From NCBI RefSeq assembly GCF_000287055.2, contig NZ_AJYQ02000119.1:47057-111056 (forward strand): a DNA stretch of 64,000 nt, written 5' to 3'. The position numbers and the translations under genes are program-made. Numbering within the stretch: position 1 is the stretch's first letter; the number at the start of each line of letters is the position of its first letter. Under the pieces are notes generated by a model, which saw only the letters and a program-made list of their open reading frames with translations, made no database searches and was not told where the DNA came from. Of this stretch, positions 8,255 to 17,284 are shown piece after piece. This stretch comes from Vibrio genomosp. F10 str. ZF-129 (GTDB lineage: Bacteria > Pseudomonadota > Gammaproteobacteria > Enterobacterales > Vibrionaceae).

Positions 8255-9133
8255 ATGAAAATAGACGACCTAAATCTCTTTAGACTTGTTGTCGAGAATG
8301 GGAGCTACACTGCAACTTCTCGAAAAACCCTAGTTCCGGTGGCAACCATTACTAGACGTATTCAAGCCTTGGAAGAATCCCTAAATCTTCGATTGCTGAA
8401 CCGCCATGCGCGTAAACTTTCCTTAACCGAAGCAGGTGAACGTTTCTTCAATGAGTGTGGGCCGTTATTACAGCGACTCACCTCGATGACCGAAGAACTG
8501 TCCGATGAGTGCCGAGGGGCGGCTGGTAAGATAAAGCTTTCTGCGCCTTCTAACCTAACAAAGCGTTTGATGATGCCGATGTTAAACGCATTCATGAAAC
8601 GATACCCAGACATCAATATCGAGTTGGCGATGAGCAACCATGCCGATGAGCTAGATCCAACCGAGTGGGACGTGATCTTTCGAGTCGGGCCACAACGAGA
8701 CTCTAGCCTCATCGCGCGGAAAATTAGCGAAGTCAAAGATATATTGGTGGCTAGCCCTGAATACTTGGCGTCGGTACCAGAACCAAAACATGCGGAAGAG
8801 CTCAGTGATCATGCATTATTAAAGGGTCATCCGCTTATTCGTTGGCAGTTGTCTAACCTCTCTGGTGAAACGGTAGTTAATAATGAAAAAGGCCGTTTTA
8901 GTGCCAGTACTCTCAATATTGTCAGAACGGCCTGCTCTGACGGTTTAGGCATCACGCTTATGCCCGATGTGATGCTAAAAGAATATATTGAGAATGGTGA
9001 GTTGGTCAGGGTTCTCAGTGATTGGAGTGCCAACCCTAGAGATATCTATATGCTTTATAACCACAAAGCGCATCAGCCTGAAAAAGTACGCCTATTTATT
9101 GATTTTGTTATCGAGTACTCGCTACCAAAATAA
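8255..9133 (+). CDS. aphB: LysR-family regulator, AphB orthologue
   Basis: A 292-residue LysR regulator with an N-terminal winged helix (DDLNLFRLVVENGSYT, then VATITRRIQALEE) and a two-lobed effector domain. It is nearly collinear with V. cholerae AphB as I recall it: RLLNRHARKL, DECRGA, APSNLTKR, DPTEWDVIFRVGPQRDSSLI and DWSANPRDIYMLYNHK. In V. cholerae, AphB activates tcpPH with AphA at low oxygen and low pH through a thiol switch, and also cadC. A cysteine at about residue 227 of the effector domain is a candidate switch residue; I have not aligned it. No virulence targets are in this window, so an acid or anaerobic response role is likelier. It is divergent from rssB. Confidence 0.88.
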   Translation: MKIDDLNLFRLVVENGSYTATSRKTLVPVATITRRIQALEESLNLRLLNRHARKLSLTEAGERFFNECGPLLQRLTSMTEELSDECRGAAGKIKLSAPSNLTKRLMMPMLNAFMKRYPDINIELAMSNHADELDPTEWDVIFRVGPQRDSSLIARKISEVKDILVASPEYLASVPEPKHAEELSDHALLKGHPLIRWQLSNLSGETVVNNEKGRFSASTLNIVRTACSDGLGITLMPDVMLKEYIENGELVRVLSDWSANPRDIYMLYNHKAHQPEKVRLFIDFVIEYSLPK

Positions 9134-9209
9134 AGCGATGAGCGATAGAAACGCACCAAAGAATAAAGATCAGAAATTAGGAAATACATAGGTAATGCAT
9201 AGGTAATAA

Positions 9210-9240
9210 AAAAGCGAGAGTTCATGGCTCTCGCTTTTTC
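9210..9240. terminator. Bidirectional terminator between aphB and the nitroreductase gene
   Basis: AAAAGCGAGAG (9210-9220) pairs with CTCTCGCTTTT (9228-9238), with A- and T-runs on either side. It serves two converging genes. Confidence 0.88.
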
Positions 9241-9266
9241 GTTCATGCATACGTGGCTTAGCCGAA

Positions 9267-9815
9267 TTACAAGAACGATACGAATTTCGACAACTCTCTT
9301 TCTGGCACTTTCATTGGTGTGCAGCCCGGTGTTCCAAGATACAAAAAGCCAACAATTTCATCTTGTTCGCTAGCACCTAACGCTTTTCTCACCTCAGCGT
9401 CGAACATCCATTTCCCTGAACGCCAGAAGCCTTGAAAGCCTTGCGCTACTGCTGCCATTTGCATGGCATGAGCCGCACATCCTGCCGAGATCACTTGCTC
9501 TACCGCAGGGACTTTTTCATGAGGTGTAATTTTCGCAATCACGGTGATCACCATCGGTGCTCGAAAAGGCGCCTTCTTGGCTTTCTCTACCACCGCTTCC
9601 TCTCTACCCGCATTAATTGCCGACTGTTCTAATATCGCAGCAAGTTTGTTTAACCCCGTACCTTGTGCAATCACAAAATGCCAAGGGGTCAACGCGGCGT
9701 GATCTGGCGCTCGTAATCCAGCCTTAATAATATTCTCTAATGCTACCCCTTCAGGAGCCGGCGCTGACAACTTTGCTATCGAGCGACGATTGAGCAATAA
9801 ATCAAGAGCATCCAT
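9267..9815 (-). CDS. Nitroreductase, YdjA type
   Basis: A 182-residue FMN-dependent nitroreductase. It follows E. coli YdjA closely as I recall it: MDALDLLLNRRS, GLRAPDHAALTPWHF, KAPFRAPMVITV, SAGCAAHAMQMAAVAQGF and IVGFLYLGTP. NRRS and the APDH region contact FMN in this fold. The family reduces nitro compounds or quinones with NAD(P)H; the physiological substrate is unknown. I chose the ATG at 9815, which has AAGGA 6 bases upstream, over one at 9839. It is a single gene between two terminators. Confidence 0.88.
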   Translation of the reverse strand: MDALDLLLNRRSIAKLSAPAPEGVALENIIKAGLRAPDHAALTPWHFVIAQGTGLNKLAAILEQSAINAGREEAVVEKAKKAPFRAPMVITVIAKITPHEKVPAVEQVISAGCAAHAMQMAAVAQGFQGFWRSGKWMFDAEVRKALGASEQDEIVGFLYLGTPGCTPMKVPERELSKFVSFL

Positions 9816-9887
9816 TTTACGTCCTTCTATTTTCATCATTTTAGATAAGTTACGCTAATACGTTATTGATAATAGCTCTCAATAATG

Positions 9888-9918
9888 AAAAAGGCGAACA
9901 CTAAATGTTCGCCTTTTT
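9888..9918. terminator. Intrinsic terminator downstream of fadJ
   Basis: AAAAAGGCGAACA (9888-9900) and TGTTCGCCTTTTT (9906-9918) form a perfect 13-base stem with a 5-base loop. It is 69 bases past the fadJ stop on the minus strand; its distance from the nitroreductase start makes fadJ the more likely user. Confidence 0.75.
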
Positions 9919-9986
9919 TATAGCAAAGCCCTGATATAACGAGGGATATAGAGGGTCACGGCCTAACACCGCTACCCCGTTCGAGA

Positions 9987-12155
9987 CTACTCGGCGTTAT
10001 CGCCTTGCGGTTCGTCTTGTGATTTTTTAGCGTCAGGGTAGAAGGATTCACCGATTTCTGCTCGGGTCAATAACCCATCACATGGCGCAAAACGATTCCC
10101 GTATCTTTCCGCATGTTGGTTAAGCATTTCCACTACCGTCTTAACGCCCAGTTTATCGATGTAACGGAACGGGCCACCAAGGAATGGCGGAAAGCCGATA
10201 CCGAAAATCGCCCCAATATCGCCATCACGAGGGCTGCGAATAATGCCTTCATCTAAACAGCGAACCGCTTCATTGAGCATCAGTAAGGTACATCGGATAG
10301 CAATGTCTTTCTCGCTCGAACGAATGTCAGGATTCAATTTAAGCAATTTGTAAACCGACTTATCGACGTCCTTCTTCTTACCTTTATAGGAATAAAAGCC
10401 TTTATTACTCTTTCTTCCTTTACGGCCATCATTGAGTAGCGTGTCAAAGACATCTGGGCCCTGGAAACGTTCACCAAGCTCTGAGACTAAAATGGGCATA
10501 ATTTTCGCGCCAATATCAATACCCACTTCATCCAACAAGGTAATCGGACCTACTGGGAAACCGAAATTAAGCAGCGCTTTATCTAAATGCTCAATCGGCT
10601 CTCCTGATAGCAACACCTCGGCGGCTTCATTCATGTACGGGGCAAGAATTCGATTCACATAAAAACCCGCACAGTCTTTAACGACAATCGGTGTTTTACC
10701 CTGTTTTTTCGCTAACGCGACGACCGTAGAGATCGTTTCGTCGCTGGTCGATTGATGTGGAATGACTTCCACCAATGGCATTTTTTCAACTGGGCTAAAG
10801 TAGTGTAAGCCAATCACATTTTGTGGGCGAAGCGCTTTCTCAGCAATTTTAGCGATCGGTAAAGAAGACGTGTTGGTCGCAAAAATAGTGCTCTCTTTCA
10901 CGTAGCTTTCTACATCCGCAACCATTTGCTGTTTCAAATCAAGATCTTCAAAAACCGCTTCAATCACAACATCCATCGTATTAAAACGTGCGAAATCGAT
11001 ACCGCCTGAAATCTGCATCATTTTAGATTGCTGTTGAGCTTTAGAAATGATTCGGCGCTTGCGCTGCTTATCAAACAACTTATTGTTGTATCTCAGCGCG
11101 TTTAACACGCCATCATTAGACACATCTTTGATACGTACAGGCAATTTGGCTTTGGTGACGGTAACGTGACTGATCCCTGCCCCCATAAGACCGCCGCCCA
11201 ATACCGCTACTTGATCGATACTTGCTGGCTCAGCACTGCTGCCGTGCTCTTTTTTCATTTCCGTTGTCGCAAAGAAAATCGAACGAAGCGCTTTAGACTC
11301 GTCAGTCATCACCAACTCACCAAAACGTTTCGCTTCTTGCTCTAACCCTTTTTTGATGCCCTTTTCTAAACCATAACGGATGACTTCCAAAATACTATCA
11401 ACCGCTGGGTAATTGCCCCGTGTTTTCTGAGCGGTTTTCTTTGCCGCTTGCTCAAAAATCACCTTACGACCAAGCCCAGTATTAGACATCAACTTTTCTT
11501 TGGTCGACGATTTTTTCTTTTTATGTTTATTTTTGGATGCTTTCTCAAGCATGGACAAAGCCACATCAAATAAAATACTTTGCGGAACACAGGCATCCAC
11601 CACACCCAGCTTTTTCGCTTTTTTAGCACGAAGCTGTTTGCCCGTTAGAATCATATCAAGCGAAGGCAGTAGCCCAATCAGTCTTGATAACCGCTGCGTA
11701 CCGCCAGAACCTGGCAGCAAGCCCAGTTGCACTTCAGGTAAACCAAGGCGCGTTTTATCTGAATCAGTACACACACGGTAATCACATGCGAGTGCTAGCT
11801 CTAATCCACCGCCTAGACAAGGCCCATGAATAGCGGCAACAACAGGGTAAGGTAAATCGGATAACGCCTGAAACATCTCTTGCCCTTGCACTGCGAGCGC
11901 TTGGGCTTCTTGGGCTGTTTTGCATTCCGCTAACATGCGAATATCGGCACCCGCAATAAAGTTGTCGGGCTTATCGGAATGAATAATCACGCCCTTGAGT
12001 TCATCTTGATAAGATTCAAGTTCAACCAAAATATCTTTAATCTCGGAAACAAAGGCAGACTGAAGCGTGTTCATCTTCTCGCCCGGCACATCAATTGAAA
12101 GCCAAGCCACCTTATTGTCATCCACTTTCAAGTGGAACGCTTTAGACTGAGACAT
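9987..12155 (-). CDS. fadJ: Fatty acid oxidation complex alpha subunit FadJ
   Basis: A 722-residue multifunctional enzyme. An N-terminal crotonase domain ([35 protein letters not shown] with the two catalytic Glu) hydrates enoyl-CoA. It is followed by 3-hydroxyacyl-CoA dehydrogenase domains with the NAD loop [11 protein letters not shown] and catalytic [15 protein letters not shown]. It works in a complex with the thiolase FadI. A Lys-rich stretch (about 200-220, NKHKKKKSS) links the first domains and is unusually basic. Its start shares one base with the fadI stop (TAATG), giving translational coupling. FadJ and not FadB is called because the partner gene is FadI-like and comes first. Confidence 0.95.
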   Translation of the reverse strand: MSQSKAFHLKVDDNKVAWLSIDVPGEKMNTLQSAFVSEIKDILVELESYQDELKGVIIHSDKPDNFIAGADIRMLAECKTAQEAQALAVQGQEMFQALSDLPYPVVAAIHGPCLGGGLELALACDYRVCTDSDKTRLGLPEVQLGLLPGSGGTQRLSRLIGLLPSLDMILTGKQLRAKKAKKLGVVDACVPQSILFDVALSMLEKASKNKHKKKKSSTKEKLMSNTGLGRKVIFEQAAKKTAQKTRGNYPAVDSILEVIRYGLEKGIKKGLEQEAKRFGELVMTDESKALRSIFFATTEMKKEHGSSAEPASIDQVAVLGGGLMGAGISHVTVTKAKLPVRIKDVSNDGVLNALRYNNKLFDKQRKRRIISKAQQQSKMMQISGGIDFARFNTMDVVIEAVFEDLDLKQQMVADVESYVKESTIFATNTSSLPIAKIAEKALRPQNVIGLHYFSPVEKMPLVEVIPHQSTSDETISTVVALAKKQGKTPIVVKDCAGFYVNRILAPYMNEAAEVLLSGEPIEHLDKALLNFGFPVGPITLLDEVGIDIGAKIMPILVSELGERFQGPDVFDTLLNDGRKGRKSNKGFYSYKGKKKDVDKSVYKLLKLNPDIRSSEKDIAIRCTLLMLNEAVRCLDEGIIRSPRDGDIGAIFGIGFPPFLGGPFRYIDKLGVKTVVEMLNQHAERYGNRFAPCDGLLTRAEIGESFYPDAKKSQDEPQGDNAE

Positions 12156-13480
12156 TATTCAACCTCCAAAATCATTGCTGCACCTAAGCCACCCGCTGCA
12201 CACGCGGTATTAAGCGCCAATCCGCCGCCACGACGTTTCAATTCACGCAGTGTTTGAGTGATCATTCTTGCCCCCGTTGCTGCAAATGGGTGGCCGTACG
12301 CTAACGAACCGCCAAGTACGTTAAACTTATCCATATCAATCTCACCAATCGCTTTGCCTCGGCCTAAATGCTGCTGAGCAAAACTGTCACTGGCGAACAT
12401 CTTCACATTAGAAAGCGCCTGTGCTGCAAACGCTTCGTGCATATCGATCAACGTGAGATCAGAAAGCTCAATGCCTGCCCTTGCAAGCGCGATAGGTGTG
12501 GCGAACGATGGACCCATGAGCATGTCTTTCTCAACGCCAATGGCAGAAAACGCATAGGAACGAATGTAACCCATGACTTCAAGGCCCAGCTCTTTTGCGC
12601 GGCCTTCTCTCATTAACATGACAGCAGCAGCACCATCAGTCAGAGGTGTACTGTTTGCTGCGGTCACCGAACCGTATTGACGATCAAACGCAGGACGTAA
12701 CTTGGCGTACCCTTCTAAACTGGAATCTAAACGAATGTTGTTGTCTTTATCTATCCACTTTTTATACGGGTCAGGGAAGGCGGTCATGACCTCACCTGAA
12801 ATCTTTCCTTCATCCCAAGCTTTTGCTGCAAGTGTGTGGGAACGGTGCGCTAACGCATCTTGATCTTCTCTTGAAATACCATGCGTTTTCGCCATCTGCT
12901 CGGCGGTTTGTCCCATAGAGATGCCCGTTGAGTACTCAGCAACGGCAGGCGGTACAGGAACCAGATCTTTGAGTGATAGGTTTTTAAGGATTTTAAGCTT
13001 TTGCCCAACGGTTTTGGTTTTGCTCAACGCAAGTAAGTTAGCGGCCAGTTTTTTCGACACACCAATCGGAAGAACCGATGAAGAATCTGCCCCCCCAGCA
13101 ATACCAATATCGATAGTGCCAGAAACAATGCTCTCGGCCACATTGGCTGCCGATTGAAAACTCGTAGCGCACGCGCGGGTCACACTGTAAGCATCGGTAT
13201 GAATGTTCATCCCAGTACCCAGCACTATCTCGCGAGCGATATTTGGGGCTTCAGGCATTTGAACGACCTGGCCAAACACCACCTGATCGATCAGTTCCGC
13301 AGGGACTTCGCTGCGTGCTAGTAGCTCATTGACCACCATTTTTCCGAGATCAACCGCAGGTACATGGCTAAATTCTGTACTTTGACGAGCGAAAGGGGTT
13401 CGAAGCCCCGCAACGATAGCAATACGTTCACCGGAACGTGTTTGCAGTATCTGCTTATTAATATTATTTGGCTTGCCCAT
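12155..13480 (-). CDS. fadI: 3-ketoacyl-CoA thiolase FadI
   Basis: A 441-residue thiolase. The acyl-enzyme cysteine lies in [12 protein letters not shown], the catalytic His is in DMHEAFAAQ and the second Cys in [10 protein letters not shown]. It cleaves 3-ketoacyl-CoA to acetyl-CoA and a shortened acyl-CoA, the last step of beta-oxidation. The start has a perfect AAGGAG 5 bases upstream. It is the first gene of the fadI-fadJ operon; a FadR-like operator lies at its predicted transcription start. Confidence 0.96.
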   Translation of the reverse strand: MGKPNNINKQILQTRSGERIAIVAGLRTPFARQSTEFSHVPAVDLGKMVVNELLARSEVPAELIDQVVFGQVVQMPEAPNIAREIVLGTGMNIHTDAYSVTRACATSFQSAANVAESIVSGTIDIGIAGGADSSSVLPIGVSKKLAANLLALSKTKTVGQKLKILKNLSLKDLVPVPPAVAEYSTGISMGQTAEQMAKTHGISREDQDALAHRSHTLAAKAWDEGKISGEVMTAFPDPYKKWIDKDNNIRLDSSLEGYAKLRPAFDRQYGSVTAANSTPLTDGAAAVMLMREGRAKELGLEVMGYIRSYAFSAIGVEKDMLMGPSFATPIALARAGIELSDLTLIDMHEAFAAQALSNVKMFASDSFAQQHLGRGKAIGEIDMDKFNVLGGSLAYGHPFAATGARMITQTLRELKRRGGGLALNTACAAGGLGAAMILEVE

Positions 13481-13525
13481 TAGTTCTCCTTACATTCGCC
13501 ATTCAAAACATTCTTCATTCAAAGA

Positions 13526-13572
13526 TAGAGGTCAGACCTGATGCATTGTAACGAAATTGTTAACACAATCAA
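13526..13572 (-). promoter_or_regulatory. fadIJ promoter with FadR-like operator
   Basis: On the minus strand, TTGATT (13572-13567) and TACAAT (13550-13545) are 16 bases apart, placing the start near 13538. A 17-mer, ATCAGGTCTGACCTCTA (13542-13526), keeps the FadR core GGT-N2-GACC and the ATC flank of the E. coli fadB site. An operator over +1 fits repression released by long-chain acyl-CoA. Confidence 0.6.
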
Positions 13573-13584
13573 ACAGACGTTTGA
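13569..13584. promoter_or_regulatory. PsrA-like palindrome upstream of fadIJ
   Basis: TCAAACAGACGTTTGA is a perfect TCAAAC-N4-GTTTGA palindrome that overlaps the predicted -35. It resembles the (G/C)AAAC-N2-4-GTTT(G/C) motif of the TetR-family fatty acid regulator PsrA. Whether this organism has PsrA is not visible here. Confidence 0.4.
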
Positions 13585-13877
13585 ATAAACGTGAACTAAG
13601 CGATATTGAGGGAGCCACAAATGAGGGAGCATCATGGATAAGAAGTAGAACTGGTCATTAAATTTATCCGTTTTTACACGTTAAAAGTCGGAACAGTCTG
13701 ATTAGTTTTTGGACGTTAGGGATGAGAACGGCCAGATACAGAGGGCTATTGCGTAATGGATGAAACAGTAAACGGGTTAGTTAATTGACTAGCCTATTGC
13801 GCAAACACTGACGTAGAACAATAAGAGCGTTAACCATGAAACAGGCACTTAAGAACATAAGCGAATGAATTAAAAGC
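13585..13877. other. Intergenic stretch with no recognisable gene
   Basis: About 290 bases between the fadI upstream region and the candidate small RNA. Start codons are followed by very short frames only. I see no repeat, terminator or convincing operator. Confidence 0.6.
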
Positions 13878-14053
13878 AAAAAAAAACCACACAAAGTTGT
13901 GTGGTTGGAATGTATAAAGCAATCAACTTAACGCCAATTGAAAAATCAGTTTCCTGATTAGGAGAAAGTAAAGTCAGCCTTCAAAAGGAAGTGTCACCTT
14001 GCTCAACACACTAACTCATAGAGTTAGCTAGATGACAGGTTGTACTATAGCCA
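13878..14053 (-). ncRNA. Candidate small RNA with intrinsic terminator, orphan
   Basis: The minus strand ends in an excellent terminator: AACCACACA pairs with TGTGTGGTT (13885-13906), followed by nine T (13886-13878, partly in the stem). No coding gene on that strand leads into it, since the neighbour is the plus-strand sigma gene. Upstream are two more hairpins: CTAACTC-TAT-GAGTTAG, and AATCAG-GAAA-CTGATT with a GNRA loop and a T-run. The 5' end is an estimate from a TATACT at 14065-14060; no good -35 was found. The layout (hairpins, U-rich unpaired stretch, U-tail) is that of an Hfq-type sRNA. I do not recognise it as a named Vibrio sRNA. Confidence 0.5.
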
Positions 14054-14129
14054 CAATTAAGTATAAGATTTTGAAGTAGATCAATTTTATCTCATATTTC
14101 GTGCTCATGACCCCTGGATGGAGACTTAT

Positions 14130-14693
14130 GTGTCAATAATCGAATTCTTTGGAAAGAAAAATCCAAAACGTACGGTCAACTCTGATATGGACAAACAAAG
14201 AAAATATGAAGCACTCGTACGTGCCTATCACCGTGACCTCTTTCGATATGGCTTTTGGCTATGCAAAGACAAAAGCATTGCAGAAGATCTGGTGCAAGAG
14301 ACCTGCTTAAGAGCATGGAAATCACTCGATAGCTTACAAGATGAAAAAGCTGCGAAGTCATGGCTCATTACGATATTGAGGCGCGAGAATGCTCGCCGCT
14401 TTGAACGAAAGCAGTTCGATTTAGTCGACATCGATGATTACAGTAATGATGCCATCGTCAGCGATGATGCTCATCACCAATCTGAATGGGTACAAACATT
14501 GATCATGAAATTGGATGTCGAATATCGCGAACCACTCTTCTTACAGGTTGTCGGCGGATTTAGTGGTGAAGAGATAGGTTCCATTCTCGATCTCAATAAA
14601 AACACCGTAATGACACGACTGTTCAGAGCACGAAACCAATTAAAAGAGATGATGGAGTCATCACAATCTACAAGAGGGCAGCAAAATGGATGA
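14130..14693 (+). CDS. ECF-type sigma-70 family RNA polymerase sigma factor
   Basis: A 187-residue two-domain sigma factor. Sigma2 contains HRDLFRYGFWLCKDKSIAEDLVQETCLRAWKSL (-10 recognition; given in part), and sigma4 has YREPLFLQVVGGFSGEEIG and a helix-turn-helix ending in NTVMTRLFRARNQL. I prefer the GTG at 14130, with GGAG 6 bases upstream, over an ATG at 14118 that has none. Its last 8 bases overlap the DUF3379 gene (ATGGATGA), as usual for a sigma and its membrane anti-sigma partner. Targets are not visible. The genes on both sides concern fatty acid breakdown and uptake. Confidence 0.88.
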   Translation: MSIIEFFGKKNPKRTVNSDMDKQRKYEALVRAYHRDLFRYGFWLCKDKSIAEDLVQETCLRAWKSLDSLQDEKAAKSWLITILRRENARRFERKQFDLVDIDDYSNDAIVSDDAHHQSEWVQTLIMKLDVEYREPLFLQVVGGFSGEEIGSILDLNKNTVMTRLFRARNQLKEMMESSQSTRGQQNG

Positions 14694-15411
14694 TTTAGAA
14701 TTTCGCCGCCATGTCATGTCTGATCCTAAACAACGAGATCACGACATTATAGACGCGATAAATAGTAACGAAGCCAACGCTAAGTTTTTAGACGACGCTC
14801 TTGATCTAGACAGTAAGATTCTAAAGGCCATGAATGTTGATGTGCCTGAAGATCTCGCTGATAAAATTCTATTCAGCCAGCCAGATGAAGAACCTAATGT
14901 TATTCGGCCTAACTTTGTTAAGCGTTCAATGGCCATGGCGGCCTCTGTGGCTTTTGCCTTTGGCTTGTTAGCTGGGCAACTCAACTGGGGGAATCTGCTG
15001 GTTTCTCCTGCTCAGGCGAGCCTGGCTGAAACCGCAGTAAAACATGTCATTGATGAGCGTGATTTTATTTCACCACTTGATGAACGAGTTGGTCTATTTC
15101 AAATTAATGCTAAGATGCAGCCGTTTAAAATGAAGTTTGAAAGCGATTTTCCTTACCATGTTTACTATTTGAATCACTGTGGTTTTGGTGATTCCAACGC
15201 ACTACACATGGTGTTTGAAGGTGAACATGGAAAAGTCACGCTGTTCATCACCAACATATCTCAAGCCGATCGTAAGGTCTTTGACCAAAAAGGCATGACG
15301 GGCGTTGTTGAACCTTTAGCCAACGCAAGCTTAATCGTGGTTGGAGAGGAAGGCGAAAACGTCGCTAAAATTGCCGAAAAACTTGCCTCGTCTGTGATAT
15401 CTAGCCTATAA
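14686..15411 (+). CDS. DUF3379 membrane protein, probable anti-sigma factor
   Basis: 241 residues. An acidic cytoplasmic N-terminus (about 1-80) begins MDDLEFRRHVMSDP, the usual DUF3379 start. One membrane segment follows (about 84-102, MAMAASVAFAFGLLAGQL), then a periplasmic domain of about 140 residues with HVYYLNHCGFGDSNALHM. An anti-sigma role is inferred from topology and from the 8-base overlap with the sigma gene; no zinc HxxxCxxC motif is present. The periplasmic part may sense an envelope signal. Transcription ends 20 bases later at a terminator. Confidence 0.75.
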   Translation: MDDLEFRRHVMSDPKQRDHDIIDAINSNEANAKFLDDALDLDSKILKAMNVDVPEDLADKILFSQPDEEPNVIRPNFVKRSMAMAASVAFAFGLLAGQLNWGNLLVSPAQASLAETAVKHVIDERDFISPLDERVGLFQINAKMQPFKMKFESDFPYHVYYLNHCGFGDSNALHMVFEGEHGKVTLFITNISQADRKVFDQKGMTGVVEPLANASLIVVGEEGENVAKIAEKLASSVISSL

Positions 15412-15431
15412 ACCGTGCTTATTTCATACTA

Positions 15432-15460
15432 GGCTCTGATTGCATATCAGGGCCTTTTTT
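15432..15460 (+). terminator. Terminator of the sigma/DUF3379 operon
   Basis: GGCTCTGAT and ATCAGGGCC form a 9-base stem (one G-U pair) with the loop TGCAT, followed by six T. Confidence 0.88.
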
Positions 15461-15557
15461 GAGCCTATTTTGTAGAGTCATAACTCTAAAAACAGCGTTT
15501 TATTCCCTTTTTCCTGCCAGATAGGCATCATTTCATTAATTTTCACTGCCAATTTAA

Positions 15558-15586
15558 CGGTGGTCGGATTTGTTTGCTATATACTT
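15558..15586 (+). promoter_or_regulatory. FadR-like operator and promoter upstream of the first fadL gene
   Basis: CGGTGGTCGGATTTGTT (15558-15574) matches the E. coli FadR consensus AGCTGGTCCGACNTGTT at 13 of 16 defined positions. It lies between a TTAACG (possible -35) and TATATACT (possible -10, near 15579-15586), about 100 bases before the start codon, so binding should repress. Confidence 0.6.
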
Positions 15587-15671
15587 GAGTCTAGGATCAG
15601 CCACCAACTGAGCATTTGCTCAAATATATCGCCCAACTAGAGGCGAATATTACAAAAAGGAAAAAGCAACT

Positions 15672-16979
15672 ATGAACAACTCGCGTCTGTTTAAAAAATC
15701 GCTTCTCGCAGTGACTATTGCCTCAGCTTCTCTTGCCTCTGCGCAAGTAGTAGCAGCAGGTTTCCAACTTAACGCTCAATCAGCAACCGGTCTTGGCCGT
15801 GCATTCGCTGGTGACGCTGTTATTGCTGATAATGCATCAGTCATGGCACGTAACCCAGCTGCAATGGCATTGTTTGACTCTGTCGAATTGTCTCTGGGTT
15901 TCACATCCATTACCTCTCAAATTGAAGTGAAAGACGCAACTTACTGTGGTCCAACTTGCCAAGTTACTGGCGGGGCTATGGGCTCAGAAAGCGCCAACTA
16001 CAGTGATGCTGGTGATACGTCACTTGTGCCAAATATTCATTTAATCGTTCCAGTAAATGATAAGTTTGCTTGGGGTATTAATGCTTATACTAACTTTGGT
16101 ACAAAAACTGAATTTGATAGCACATATGCAGGCTATGAATATGGCGGTTTGACTGATGTTAAGAGCATGAACTTTGGTCTTGCTGGTTCTTACCGTTTAA
16201 ACGAACAATGGAGCTTTGGTGCCGGCCTCGATCTAATCTATGGTCAAGGTAAGCTACAAAGAAGCTTTAGCCCTGCAATTGCAGGCGCATTAGGTACGGA
16301 CAAAGCTCTAGATGTAGATGCTGACGGTTGGGCTGTTGGATTTAACCTAGGTACTGTTTATGAGTTGGACGAAAACAATCGTTTTGGTTTAGCTTATCAC
16401 TACAGCCCTGAGTTAGAAGCAGATGGAGATGTGACATTTAAAGGTGTTAAGTATTCAGACGATACTTTGTTAATGCCACTACCTGATATGCTAGAGTTCT
16501 CTGGTTTCCATAAAATAACGGACACTAAATTTGCAGTTCACTATAGTGTTCAGTGGATCGGCTGGAGCGCATTTGATGTACTTAAAAGCGAAAAAGCTGG
16601 TGAGCTAAATCAGTATAAATGGCAAGATGGTATGCACTACTCACTGGGTGGTACTTATTTCTTGAATCAAGATTGGACAATACGTGCAGGCTACATGTAT
16701 GACACGAGTGCGCAAGATCAGCTTACTTCGATTTCAGTACCAGATTCAGATCGCCAATGGTTCTCTGCTGGTTTCACATATCATATCGACACGGCATCAA
16801 ACATAGACTTTGGTTTCACATATCTACTTGGTGATGATGTAAAAGTTTCTGAGTCTAACGCAAACCCATTCTTTGGTACTCAACACCAAACAGGTACAGC
16901 GGAAAACATCTCTAGTATTTCTGGTACAACCCACGCAAATGCTATCCTAGTCGGTCTTCAATATAGCCGTAGCTTCTAA
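15672..16979 (+). CDS. fadL: FadL/OmpP1-family outer membrane long-chain fatty acid transporter (first copy)
   Basis: A 435-residue FadL-family 14-strand barrel. The signal peptide ends near SAQVVAAG, and the mature protein starts GFQLNAQSATGLGRAFAG, the plug segment that precedes the NPAAM motif. The C-terminus ends in Phe (LQYSRSF), the outer membrane assembly signal. It moves long-chain fatty acids across the outer membrane. The start has AAAAGGAAAAA upstream. A FadR-like site in front ties it to the fadIJ regulon. A second homologue follows 305 bases later; the two share family motifs but differ clearly, so they are old paralogues. Confidence 0.92.
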   Translation: MNNSRLFKKSLLAVTIASASLASAQVVAAGFQLNAQSATGLGRAFAGDAVIADNASVMARNPAAMALFDSVELSLGFTSITSQIEVKDATYCGPTCQVTGGAMGSESANYSDAGDTSLVPNIHLIVPVNDKFAWGINAYTNFGTKTEFDSTYAGYEYGGLTDVKSMNFGLAGSYRLNEQWSFGAGLDLIYGQGKLQRSFSPAIAGALGTDKALDVDADGWAVGFNLGTVYELDENNRFGLAYHYSPELEADGDVTFKGVKYSDDTLLMPLPDMLEFSGFHKITDTKFAVHYSVQWIGWSAFDVLKSEKAGELNQYKWQDGMHYSLGGTYFLNQDWTIRAGYMYDTSAQDQLTSISVPDSDRQWFSAGFTYHIDTASNIDFGFTYLLGDDVKVSESNANPFFGTQHQTGTAENISSISGTTHANAILVGLQYSRSF

Positions 16980-17019
16980 GCTTTTTACTACTTAAGTAGT
17001 CGCTGTTTTTAAGATTGTT

Positions 17020-17045
17020 AAAGGGCTGGTTTTCCAGCCCTTTTG
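17020..17045 (+). terminator. Terminator after the first fadL gene
   Basis: AAAGGGCTGG and CCAGCCCTTT form a 10-base stem with a TTTT loop and a trailing T-run, 40 bases past the stop. Confidence 0.9.
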
Positions 17046-17284
17046 TTATTTTTCCTTCCTGTAAAACTCTAATCTTCTTCAAAAACCTTTCATTTCGCAT
17101 CACAGCTGTTCGCTCAAAAAATGAAACAACCTCATAACATCTAGGCTTTTTAACTGCATAAGACCGACTTTAAAGATAATTAGTCTGAATACTCTAGTTT
17201 TACTCTTTTTTATTTTTAAAGTAATAACTCTAAACGTACCATTCAGCCACGATATTGATTCAACTCAGCGAACGGTACGATTAA
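17046..17284. other. Spacer between the two fadL genes
   Basis: With the terminator it makes a 305-base gap. It is AT-rich and holds no ORF. It must carry the promoter of the second fadL, but I see no convincing FadR site; a GTCGGTC core at about 17161-17171 fits poorly. Confidence 0.5.

Noticed and set aside
8255..9133. Reading AphB as evidence that the organism is V. cholerae or pathogenic
   Set aside because: AphB is widespread in Vibrio and no tcp, ctx or tox genes are in the window.
14032..14109. A 26-codon frame on the minus strand, MSTKYEIK and on
   Set aside because: It overlaps the sigma gene's upstream region, its AGGGG lies only about 2 bases before the ATG, too close for a Shine-Dalgarno, and it has no further support.
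17140..17180. FadR operator before the second fadL gene
   Set aside because: Only a GTCGGTC core is present; the flanks do not fit.
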